This document shows positions 45,300 through 54,373 of a stretch of DNA of 64,000 nt, one piece after another. The stretch is from Bimuria novae-zelandiae CBS 107.79 (Eukaryota; Ascomycota; Dothideomycetes; Pleosporales; Didymosphaeriaceae): positions 85,727 to 149,726 of the forward strand of contig ML976687.1 of the NCBI GenBank assembly GCA_010015655.1. Reading direction: 5' to 3'. Positions within the stretch are counted from its first letter, which is position 1. Each line of letters begins with the position of its first letter. The notes beneath the pieces are model-generated. The model saw nothing but the letters and a program-made list of their open reading frames with translations, was not told the origin of the DNA and did not search any database. The position numbers and the translations under genes were made by a program.

Positions 45300-45919
45300 T
45301 AAAGCTCTAAGACCTAATTAGTCTCTGCTTTTATAGCTACATAATTGTACTTAGATAGCTATGTAGCTTATAATCTAACTATTCTTATTAGCTTAAGAGC
45401 TTCTTAGTATCTTACCCTTACTCGTCGATATTTATCTTAATAGTTAACCCCAACTATACTTATAAAGTTATTAATCTATTACTTTATTTTTTTTTTAAAA
45501 ATATAGTCATTATTCTGCAAATGCGCAGAGATCGTTATTTAGAGAAAAGTAACTACCTTATTAAAATCTACCTTTTCTTTCTAATAGGCTCGATCTATAA
45601 TCTTATAGATCTCGAGCTATTTTTTATAATAGTTACTATTATCCTTATATAATTTCGCACCTACTAGTAATAGATAAAATAATAATATTAGCGCGTTATT
45701 TAGGTTCGCTATCGTGTAAACGGCGTTTAGCTAGTAATTACTTATTAACGGAGGCACTAGCATCGCAGGTTTCTGCTTTAGTTTATCTATTAACGCTAGG
45801 TTAATAATACTCTAGACCTTTAGGAATTAGTATCTTATTTTAAGCTATTTAAGCTATAGCGTATAGTTCGTATAATTAGTTAATACAATTATTAAGTCGC
45901 TGAGTGTTAATAGCGACAT
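45300..45919 (-). pseudogene. Gag N-terminus of the inner copia, decayed
   Basis: ATG at 45919, just inside the 5' LTR, opens MSLLTLSDLIIVLTNYTNYT then TL*LK*LKIR. The spacing fits the conserved start of fungal copia Gag, where Trp and Gln codons have turned into stops. The downstream limit is approximate. Confidence 0.55.
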
Positions 45920-46175
45920 TTTCTTTCTTTTAAGGTTTAGTTAAGGCAGTAAGACTCTTAATTATTAGGTTAAAAGGGTGTTCTTAATAAGATTAAATAA
46001 TAATTAATTAATTATCGTTTTCCTGCTGTGGGAGGTAGCATCTATATAACTATAAAGATATCCCTTACTTTGTTATGGAATATATCTTATGCAAGGGAGG
46101 AATGTATCTCATGCAAGGGTACAGGTGCGCTAGCCACCTTGCAGAATGCAAGGGACCATGTAATTGGACAAGTTA

Positions 46176-46872
46176 CTAATACTTTGCTAACAGCTATAGC
46201 TCCCTCTTAGCTATTAATAGGTAGAAATATTTTTTAAGCTTCTTTAGTTAAGTATACGCTGTATTATCGCTCTAAATTAAATATATATAGTGGCGGCTAA
46301 TTATTCTACTAATGTCTTAGGTAAAGTTGTCTAACACTTTCCTCTTAATTATATATCTAGCTAAGGCTTAATTATAACCTCTCTCTGCCTGCTAGTATTG
46401 CTAGAACTCCTTAGTTATTATGTCTCTTAGTATAACGCTAGTATCCTACTTTATTACCTTATAGTATTATTTTAGAATTATAGGTTTAGCTCTTTAAGCT
46501 GTTTAAGTGCCTCCTTGTTAAGATCTAGGTTAATTATAGGCTAGAGGTAATTTTAATTCGCGCTATCCTTACGCAGGAAGATCTATTCTTCCTAATCTAC
46601 TAGCTTCTTAAGTATAACTGTTATCCTTGTAACTAGTCTATCTAGCTCGGTCGTAGGCGTCTTGCTCTATTGGCTCCTAGAAGGACTCTCTTCGGCTCGG
46701 AACGCATGCTTAAGGCTCGGAAAAGTAGCTTAGTAACGTAGCTCTATTAATAGCTTGTTAATAGCTCCTTAGTAGCTCGTTAGTGTATATAGTAATAATA
46801 ATAATTAAAGTTAATAGTCTAAGTAATTGCTTAGTTACTATAGTAGTTAAAGTTAATAGTCGGGCTTATAAC
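46176..46872 (-). pseudogene. Outer copia 5' internal region (gag side), decayed
   Basis: Between the inner copia target duplication and the outer 5' LTR. AT-rich, with a GC-richer patch near 46640-46720. No intact frame is visible; assignment is by position. Confidence 0.45.
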
Positions 46873-47042
46873 TGTCGACGGGCAGGCAGGTTAATTAATA
46901 AGCTATATTATTATTTATAAAAGAGTAGAGTAAGGAGTCTGCTAAGAAAGAAGGAGCAGGTAAGAGCTTTATCTTAAAGCAAGTGGTCTGTGCACCTAGA
47001 TAGAACCTTCTACACACCTCTAACGTAAGTCACGTGGCTACA
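46873..47042 (-). repeat. 5' LTR of outer copia
   Basis: Direct repeat of 34345-34516, ending GTGGCTACA and followed by TATTT. More RIP-mutated than the left LTR at most differing sites. Confidence 0.9.
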
Positions 47043-47949
47043 TATTTAAAGGATATCTACCTTATCCTAAACTACAAATTTAATCTATATAACCTTACCC
47101 GCCTCAGCATCGGCATTAGTTCTAAAACTACTAAATTATAAATTATTATAAAGTTAAACTAAAGTACTTAATAGTTAGTAGTAAAACGCGGTCGCGATAG
47201 CCTTAAAAACTTTAAAAATAACTTATTTGTCTAGGTAGAGTGCTTTATAAATTATATCTAGATTATAAGGCTACTATTTAGGGCTTAGAACTAAATAGTT
47301 AGTCCCGTAATACTATATTTCCTTTTACGGGTAATATAGTATACGTATAACTATAAATAGTAAACTATCTTATAATTTGCTATTAACTAGCACGAACACG
47401 CCCTAGTAAAGTAAGAGCTAGATCCTAATAGCTAGTAAAAGGTACTAGATAAATAGACTAGTTACTATTTTAACCTATTTTCGCTTCGCAGCGTAAAGCG
47501 CACTAGGTCTCTACTTAGTAAATGTTTAGAAGGATTACTTTTAAATAATAAATTAATTCTTTAAAAGAACTATAACTTGCCTAAAAGCTATAAAAAAGAC
47601 TAGTGTAAATAAAAGTATATTTATAAAAACTATAAAGCTAACTATAGTATAATTAACTATAAAAAATAAGAACCTACTCTAGAACGACACTACTTATTTA
47701 GTTAATATAATATTTTTAAATAAGTAAGCACGACTATTAATAAGCGCCTAAAAGTAAATACGTACCTATAATTTAATATTTATAGCCCTTTATACCCTCC
47801 CTTAAAATAATTATCTTTACTACTAAAACCTAATAACTAGTAAAAAGCTCTAAAAGGCTACCTAAGTAGTATACTAATAATTTTATATAATATCCTAAAA
47901 TACAGCGCACAGATTAGGTATAGAGAAAATTATAAGTAAGTAATTTTAA

Positions 47950-48800
47950 AAGATCTATTATTAGCTTATAAAGATCTAGACATAATTACTTAGTAGTTAG
48001 ATATAAATTTATAGCTAGGAAAGATTTTTTAGTATAATTAAGACTTTCTATTTTATAGCTCCTTAATTAGACTATTACCTAAAATAAATAAAGGATAAAG
48101 ACAAATATATTATCTCTTTTAGTCTATAGACGACTTAGTTAATAACTAGATATGCCCTAATATTGCTATACTATACTATACTATACTATAGTAAAAATAT
48201 CTTCGAGCTAGTATGCCGCGCAGGTAGAAGAACTATTCTTATTAAAAAGGACCTTAAGGACGCCTTTAGGATAATACTAGTAGTACTATACTAATAATAG
48301 CTACTTAGCTTCTAGTAATAAGGCTAGTTTTACTATAAAAACTATCTCCCCTTTAGTCTACGTATAGCACCCTTCCTATTTAACTTATTTATAAAAGACT
48401 TTTATTAGGTACTCTAATTACACCTTAGATAGAAATGCCTTATATACTATTTAAATAACTTTATATACGTCCTTAAGCTATTAGTAACACTATTAGAGAA
48501 AGTACTTTAATTAATTAATAAAAACTATAATATAATTACTAACGTACTAGGCTTACGCTATAATAGTACTAAAGACGCTATAGGCACTACTATAAAAGGC
48601 TTAAAATTTAAAATTAATATAACCTTTATAATAGCTTGCCATCTTAAAAAAAAACTTAATAAAGTAATTTAGCTAGTTTTAACAGCGCTCGCTAATAATA
48701 GACTTATATAGTTATAAGCCTATAAGATAGCTAGATTTCTTAGTTTTTATAGCTAAGTTGTCACGCTAGGACGTACGTTCTTAAAATACCTATAGGATTA
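47950..48800 (+). pseudogene. DIRS-type reverse transcriptase, RIP-inactivated
   Basis: RT of a tyrosine-recombinase retrotransposon. The plus-strand frame is continuous in phase across 48241-48470. It shows KKDLKDAFRI (first catalytic Asp block), FYYKNYLPFSLRIAPFLFNL (the DIRS-type LPFGLR-AP-LF motif), and YYLNNFIYVL at 48448 where YLDDF is usual; both Asp are replaced by Asn. Downstream (about 49080-49700) AFKLQDANQAHSTVIIYIDN fits an RNase H start. CAG/TGG-type positions are TAG/TAA. The motifs differ from the copia RTs nearby, so this is a separate element. Confidence 0.82.
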
Positions 48801-49859
48801 CATAGCTATATTCGCGAAGCTAAGAAGCTTTTACCTACTTACTAAAAGTATAACTAAAGACCTAACCTAGTAGAAAAACCTACTACTATAGTTTAATAGA
48901 ATATAGCTATTTAATAACGCTAGCTACCTTATTTATTATCTCTTTACCAACGTATTAAATAGAGTAATAGGCGTCTTTTAGTATATAAATAACCTTATAT
49001 AAAGGGACTAGTAGTCTTATTTAAAGAAGGTACCGTAATAGTACACCTTTTTATATAAACTTAAGCAAGATAAATAAAGTCTTTAAATAAATGTACTAGA
49101 AATTTACGTAATTAAGCTAGCCTTTAAGCTCTAGGACGCAAACTAGGCACATAGCACGGTGATTATTTATATAGATAACACAATAGTAGAGGCCAGCCTA
49201 AAGGATAGAACCACCCGAGGACAGGCCTCTATAGACTAACTCCGCAAAATCCTTATACAGGCTGCGGCAATAGACGTTACCCTATACTTATAATAGATCT
49301 TAACACGGGATAATGCACTTACTAATGCTTTATTATAATTTAACTAGCCCTTTATAGCTAATATTACTAAAAACTAGTAAATACCCTTCCTATTAAACTG
49401 CCCCTAGAGTTTATTAAGCTTATATATTTAGTAACTAAGTCTTACTTATACGCTAAGCTGCTATAGGCAGGCCTTAAGCCTAATATAAAATAGAACTATA
49501 GCTTAGTAGCTAAGTTCTATAAGTAGTTTTATACACTAAATAATTTTTAAAAATAGCTAGTAATGCGCACTAGCCTTAGTTATTAAATAATAAAATAAGT
49601 AAATAGTAGAAACTTTTTACTATAGGGCTAAATTAATAGCATAATAATCTAGAGCTACGTTATACCTCTATAGTTAGTCTATATAGATCTTAACCTCCTG
49701 ATTAATATATTTAATAGTAGCTATATTTAAAAGCTTATATAAAACGCAAAGAACCTATTCCTAAAGAATTTAAGATATAATTAAGTACTAATTATAAAAA
49801 ACACGCTAATTAATATACTCTTAAAGAGGGTATTTAGTAAAGAGCACTAAATAAATATA

Positions 49860-50440
49860 GTTAATTAAACGTAGTATTTTTACTAGCCTTTATAGGCTTT
49901 CTAAGAATAGGTAAATTTACCTATAAAGATTTAGATCTTAAAGATATAAGATAATTTTATATAAAATAACTTACCCGCCACTGCGTAACAGCCTTAGTAA
50001 TAAGAGACTACTTTATTTTACATCTTCTATAGAGCAAGATAGACCTTAATAATAAAAGCGTAAATATAATTATTATAATATTATATAACACTGCCTACCT
50101 AAGCTAGTATATAATAAACCTTTTATAATAGGACTCTTTTTTATAATAGGACTAAAATTACTTCCCGCAATAAGATTAGGACTATTTTCTATTATAGAGC
50201 TAGCTAGAGGATATTTAGCGACTTTTTATCTTTATAATAGAGCCTTTACACGTGTAAGAGTGCTATAGCTACTATTAGCCTGCCTTTAGAGATGTGGTAA
50301 AAGTGCTTTAGGCTACACAGGTCACAGCTTCCGCAAAGGGGCGGCCTAACACGCCTATAATTAACACCTTACCGTGGAACAGATACAGGCCTTAGGCAGA
50401 TAGTCCTTAGACGTAGTAAGACGCTACTATAAGACTAATC
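49860..50440 (+). pseudogene. Tyrosine recombinase (integrase) of the DIRS-like element, decayed
   Basis: Tyrosine recombinases cut and rejoin DNA through a covalent Tyr intermediate and replace the DDE integrase in DIRS elements. Box I reads AFIGFLRIGKFTYKD, with the catalytic Arg at 49904. Box II reads GHSFRKGAA, with His at 50323 and Arg at 50332. Then comes LTVEQIQALGR followed by a stop in place of Trp, and VVRRYYKTN with the nucleophile Tyr at 50425-50430. The R...HxxR...Y signature is thus complete in order. The frame shifts once between box I and II and several stops are present. About 200 codons separate no known integrase DDE motif. Confidence 0.83.
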
Positions 50441-50536
50441 TATATTAGCTATTTGCTCTATAAAAATAGTTTCTTATAGGCTAGACCTTACTACTTAACC
50501 TAAACTTAAAATAATAATAATAAATAGCGTAAGAGT

Positions 50537-50674
50537 AGCTAACACGCTACTAAGTAAAGGAAATAAGTAAAAGTATACCTCTATATTCCTTCTTACTTTG
50601 TACGTAAGAGCCTACGCCGCTAATTAAAGCGTTATTTAACACTACTATTAAATAGCAAGTAAAGTTGTATAGAT
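50537..50674 (+). repeat. Split direct repeat B1 (RIP-mutated)
   Basis: Copy of B2 (50908-51046). By hand, about 25 differences over about 140 bases, all C-to-T or G-to-A relative to B2, with no transversions or indels. It ends AAGTTGTATAGATA, directly joined to A2. Confidence 0.88.
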
Positions 50675-50825
50675 AAAAGGTTCTATACTCGATTAAGCTA
50701 CTAAGCACTACATAAAGAAGTGTAGTATTATAAAGAAGCGATGCATCTAGACGATGCCCCCTCCCCACCCACTACCCTTATTACTACTACAGGAATTCGT
50801 ACGAATACTACGCAAACTTCACGCT
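50675..50825 (+). repeat. Split direct repeat A2 (RIP-mutated)
   Basis: Copy of A1. It begins AAAGGTTCTATACTCGATTA immediately after B1 and ends near CGAATACTACGCAAACTT. It carries T/A at most sites where A1 has C/G. Confidence 0.85.
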
Positions 50826-50907
50826 CTCTCCTCCCTTAGTACCTAGCGTTTAATAATTAATAGATATATAGTTAGTTATATTTGCTTTTTCACATAGTCT
50901 GCGATTG

Positions 50908-51046
50908 GGCCGACACGCTGCTAAGCAGAGGAAACGAGCGGAAGCATACCCCCACATTCCCTCTTACTTCGCACGTGAGAGCCTACGCCGCCAATCAAAG
51001 CGTTACTCAACACCACTATTAAATGGCAAGTGAAGTTGTATAGATA
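50908..51046 (+). repeat. Split direct repeat B2, element right terminus
   Basis: Near-ancestral copy of B1, ending TTGTATAGATA at 51046. Unrelated flanking sequence begins CCACTAAAAATCCC. About 80 bases separate A2 from B2. Confidence 0.85.
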
Positions 51047-51239
51047 CCACTAAAAATCCCTACGTGTGCAGTTTTATAGTTCTACCTATTTTTAATAAAC
51101 CCTTACTAAAGCACCTTAATACTATCCCTACGCTACTGCCAAACGCGTGTGAAATAACCTGCATAAAGAGTGTAAGTAATAGGGTTACTATTAAGGGTTA
51201 AGCTATATACTATACACTAGCCTCCATTGTTCCTGCCAC

Positions 51240-52200
51240 ACGACGCCGACGACAAAGCCTCCAGCCCGTGGACCTTCGCTCTCAACTTTTGCCCTGGGTG
51301 AGGGAAACCCCTAGTGCTTCCGTGACCACAACACAAACGGCCAATCTCACCAATTCGGCGAGGACGCTGGCGACGCAACTATACAGTCCACCTGCTATAA
51401 TGGCGACATTCTTCCCGTGTCCAACACGTTCCCGGTCGGATTCGTCAGTCGAGGCGCTGATGACTTGGTCGTGGCAGTAAGGACCAATTGCGTTGCCCTG
51501 CGAAACACGATGTCCCGATGAAGGATTGGTGCAGGGACCCCTTTAGAACAACGATTCTAGTTTGGGATGACTGAGTGCTTAGCGGCACTTATGGGGGTGC
51601 GTTCGTCGAAAGCAACCTAGACTATGGGTGCGTGAAGTGCTGTGTTGGAACATTAGCGCAGGCGCAGGCTGCGATGCGCAATTTCTCTCTTTGCCAGCGG
51701 ATCGAGAAATGCAACGAGAGATGAAGAAGTTCTTAGAGGAGATGGAACCGGAATTACCCCTAAAGGTACCAGGGCCGACATCAAATAGCTCTCTACTGGG
51801 GTTTAAGTTATTACTTGAGAGGAAGAATAGAAAGTAGTGCACTTCTGCATGCCAGAGTCTCCGTACCTTTTTATGTACACTGAGATGGACACGCAGCCGG
51901 AGATGACCGCGAACGTTACCGGGAAGCTCCTCAATGTAGCTCGGGGTGTTGTCGCCTGTGCTTCGACCCCACGCCATGGTTGCACTTCTTCGACGTGGCT
52001 CCCATCCACAACTGCCACATTGGGACACGAGTGGATGCTCGATTCCAGCGGATCCTGCGAAGCACCTATCATGGATGTGAGGAGAGGTGCTGTGCATGCT
52101 TATCTTCGACCCTCGATCACATTGCCGCAGCCGCAATTTGCAGATCTTTGACCCTTTTTTTATCACCAACATGTGCCGATGATCTCCACGTACTCTTCGT
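51240..52200 (+). other. GC-balanced region with short unrecognised frames (possible broken gene)
   Basis: Plus-strand pieces have coding-like composition: DHNTNGQSHQFGEDAGDATI then QSTCYNGDILPVSNTFPVGF near 51335-51480, and a 69-codon frame at 51628-51837 with LSLPADREMQREMKKFLEEM. No joining intron is convincing and I recognise no family. It may be a gene truncated at the transposon boundary. Confidence 0.3.
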
Positions 52201-52259
52201 ATTGATCACGATTGCAATTCATTCAAGCACTGCCATCGGTGTTGTTATCCGTGAGCCTT

Positions 52260-53301
52260 TCAGGCCGTGGCTTTCCACAGGCCCCTCATCCTTTCCCCAC
52301 CAGCGACCAATCCACAAACACCCATCCATCCAACGTGCCATCCCGGCACTCCTCCGGTAACCCCGCTAAAATGCAAGGCCATCGGGAACCACGCGCCCGC
52401 AATCATCGCATCCATCCACCACCTCCTATCCACCCTCTTGTCTTCCTCTTTCACAATAACCTCACTCTTCTCCTCCTCGCTCCTATTCGCCCTCTTCGCA
52501 CTGACAATCTGTGCCTCCCGCGCAAGCCGCAAGAAATCACAGCTTATACCCGCTAGCCAAAACCTATACGCAAACGTATACAACCGCACCGTGCTCGGCT
52601 CGCGTGTAGGCCGATTAATAAAGGAAATAAACGACGGCGGAACAATGCCGTGGTCTGCAAGCACACATATATTCTCCAGGATTTGGTATGTGAAGTACGA
52701 GCTTGCCTGCGCGAGCGCGATTCTGTGCAGCACGACGTCGCTACCGGGTTTCGGGCCGGAGGACAGGCTGCGCAGCCAGGCGTATAGCGGGAGTGTGCCG
52801 AGGAGGCGCAGGGTGGTGCGGCATTTCGATAGCAGTAGCGCGAAGGCGGCGAGCGGCGGGACGGAGGGGTTCGCGGCGAGGTTTACGACGAGGACTTTGG
52901 GTGGTGGGGTGGCGAGCTTGAGGTGTGCGAGGAGGCGGTAATAGAGGGAGGATAGGGAAGGCGTGCGAGGTTGCAGGTAGGCGAGGATGTAGAGGATGTA
53001 GTTTGAGGTGGAGAGGAAGGCGGCGAGGCCGCCGGGTGTCGCTATTAATCTGCGATCGGATGAAGTCAACTCAAAGTCCGGACGGTTGCAGTTGCAGGTG
53101 CTTCTTGATGAGCAGGCAGTGCGCTTACTTGTTCAAACGCAGTAAAAAGCGATCCACCTCCTTGACTCCTTTTACTATCCCGTTCTCGCTCCTCCTTGTC
53201 CCTGCCGCGAGTTCCTTCTTTACTGTCTCGGCGGCTTTCTTCGCCTGGTCTACCGCCTTTTCAGCGGCTTGCGCCCCCTGCTCGGGAAGCTTGTCTGACA
53301 T
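52260..53301 (-). CDS. PEX11-like peroxisome membrane/division protein
   Basis: Predicted 320-residue peroxisomal membrane protein of the PEX11 family (PEX11C-like in fungi), which promotes peroxisome elongation and division. Coding: 53301-53129 joined to 53049-52260. The 79-bp intron (53050-53128, GTAAGC..GCAG) joins NK to LIATPGG. The N-terminus is Lys/Ala-rich and amphipathic (DQAKKAAETVKKELAAG). It is followed by VDRFLLRLNKLIATPGGLAA, LSTSNYILYILAYL and RTTLRLLGTLPLYAWL, the typical PEX11 order (a Kxx-TxxGR-like block and CRxxLRL). A charged loop at about 240-270 and a final hydrophobic stretch precede the C-terminus. Assignment to a specific PEX11 paralogue is by resemblance. It diverges from coronin with about 1.07 kb between the starts. 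Confidence 0.8.
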
Positions 53302-54373
53302 ATCGGTGGGCTGTGAGAGGTTTATGGGAGGAATGGTCGGGGAGGTGTACCCTAATGAAGCAATGCGGTACGGGCGTGCTTCTCCGCAGGCACGGCTCTG
53401 ACAACTAATAAACTATGGGGCGCGGACCGAGGTTCGTTCGGCTCGGGGCTTTGGAGTGGAAATGTCGGGTAGATGAATGTGATTGGATGACTTTTGCATT
53501 GTTCCTAGATTCTGATTGGACGGGAAGATTAATGTCGAGAACTCGACAAATTGCCGGAAACGAGAGTCAATATGTATGTGAGTTCAGGCTTGCGTTGATT
53601 AGTGATTAAGGTAGGCTGCATTTGCAGAGAATCGGAATTGAAGCCAATGTTCCAGAGTGTGTTCATCGCGGAGTCGTCCCAGAGAAAATATTTTGGCAAT
53701 CCAATTGTATTTTTGCAACCACTACTTTTTGCTCGTTGGCTTCTTCAGCTCCCTTATAGCAGAGCATTTGCCCAGCTTGTTTATCCACCCAACCTTGGGC
53801 CAGTGCCGAATTTCTACTGTGATTAACTCAAATAGTCATTTACTCGACATTAAACTGAACGACCGACTACTATCTCGTTCGAATATCGCTCTGAAAACGC
53901 CTCTTCCACGGTTAACTTCTTTAACCTCGACTCCCCCGGAATGTTTCTACACATATACGATACACTCTTGGATTGAAGAAGGTTCTATCTGCAATGCAAT
54001 GAGCACCTCTGGATCCCACGTTGTTGAGCAACAAGTTGGAATATGATCCTGCTCGTGAGGAATGGAACTCAACGCACTGAATACAACGTAGAACGCTCCC
54101 AAGCAAACAATGCACCTGCTGCTGCGAACGCGCGTTTGGTATGTGCATTAGTGGACAGTGGATTGTTGTCCGCATTGGAGGGGCTGCTCGTTTACGGAAG
54201 TGTCGACCAGGGACCGCTGCCAAGAACTGCGGCTACCCTGCGCTTGAAACGCAGCTCAACACTCGAAACTCTGCCACAGCCGCCGCTACACGTCGACCAC
54301 CTTTATCTTTTCAGGGGCCATTCACTGCCTTTGCAACTCTATACACCTTTTTTGCCTAGGCTGCTCAGATACA
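53302..54373. promoter_or_regulatory. Divergent intergenic region between the PEX11-like gene and coronin
   Basis: About 1.07 kb without a supported gene. Overlapping open frames on both strands lack any protein feature. It should contain both promoters; I see no convincing TATA box for either gene. Confidence 0.5.

Larger units (their letters stand above)
40657..46170 (-). mobile_element. Inner copia retrotransposon (5514 bp), inserted in outer copia
   Basis: Direct LTRs at 40657-40868 and 45963-46170 share AAAAGGGTGTTCTTAATAAG and the CTGCTGTGGGAGGTAGCATC block. Both sides carry the 5-bp target duplication AGTTA (40652-40656, 46171-46175). Pol is on the minus strand. A purine-rich tract on that strand (about 40869-40881, GGTAGAGGGGGA) abuts the 3' LTR as a polypurine tract. 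About 30 bp at the LTR ends near 40840-40868 differ more than RIP explains, which may reflect rearrangement. Confidence 0.88.
34345..47042 (-). mobile_element. Outer copia (Ty1-type) retrotransposon, interrupted by two later insertions
   Basis: LTRs at 34345-34516 and 46873-47042 (172 and 170 bp) begin TGTCGACGGGCAGGCAGG and end GTGGCTACA. The 5-bp target duplication TATTT flanks both sides (34340-34344, 47043-47047). Pol is on the minus strand. Removing the pogo element (37237-39083) and inner copia (40657-46170) leaves about 5.3 kb, a normal full length for Ty1/copia. LTR differences are transitions plus one 2-bp indel, so RIP prevents simple dating. The same LTR family is present at 1-172. 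Confidence 0.9.
33809..51046 (+). mobile_element. DIRS/PAT-like tyrosine-recombinase retrotransposon, split by nested insertions
   Basis: The outermost layer of the nest. Removing the copia insertion (34345-47042 plus one target copy) leaves about 4.5 kb. In order it holds: repeat A1 (33809-33970), the start of a Pro-rich ORF1, a reverse transcriptase (about 47950-48800), an RNase H-like zone, a tyrosine recombinase (about 49860-50440), then repeats B1, A2 and B2. Split direct repeats (A1...B1-A2-B2), a tyrosine recombinase in place of a DDE integrase, and no target duplication define PAT/Ngaro-type members of the DIRS order. All coding parts carry stops and are inactive. The DIRS-like RT and YR sequences favour DIRS/PAT over Ngaro, but this needs a tree. 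Confidence 0.8.

Noticed and set aside
48170..48195. CTATA tandem run suggesting a microsatellite
   Set aside because: Lies within the RIPed RT of the DIRS-like element and is probably a by-product of C-to-T changes in coding sequence.
51579..52172. 197-codon minus-strand frame
   Set aside because: No recognisable domain, overlaps equally open plus-strand frames, and has no promoter or intron support.
52267..52941. 224-codon plus-strand frame
   Set aside because: Antisense of the PEX11-like gene.
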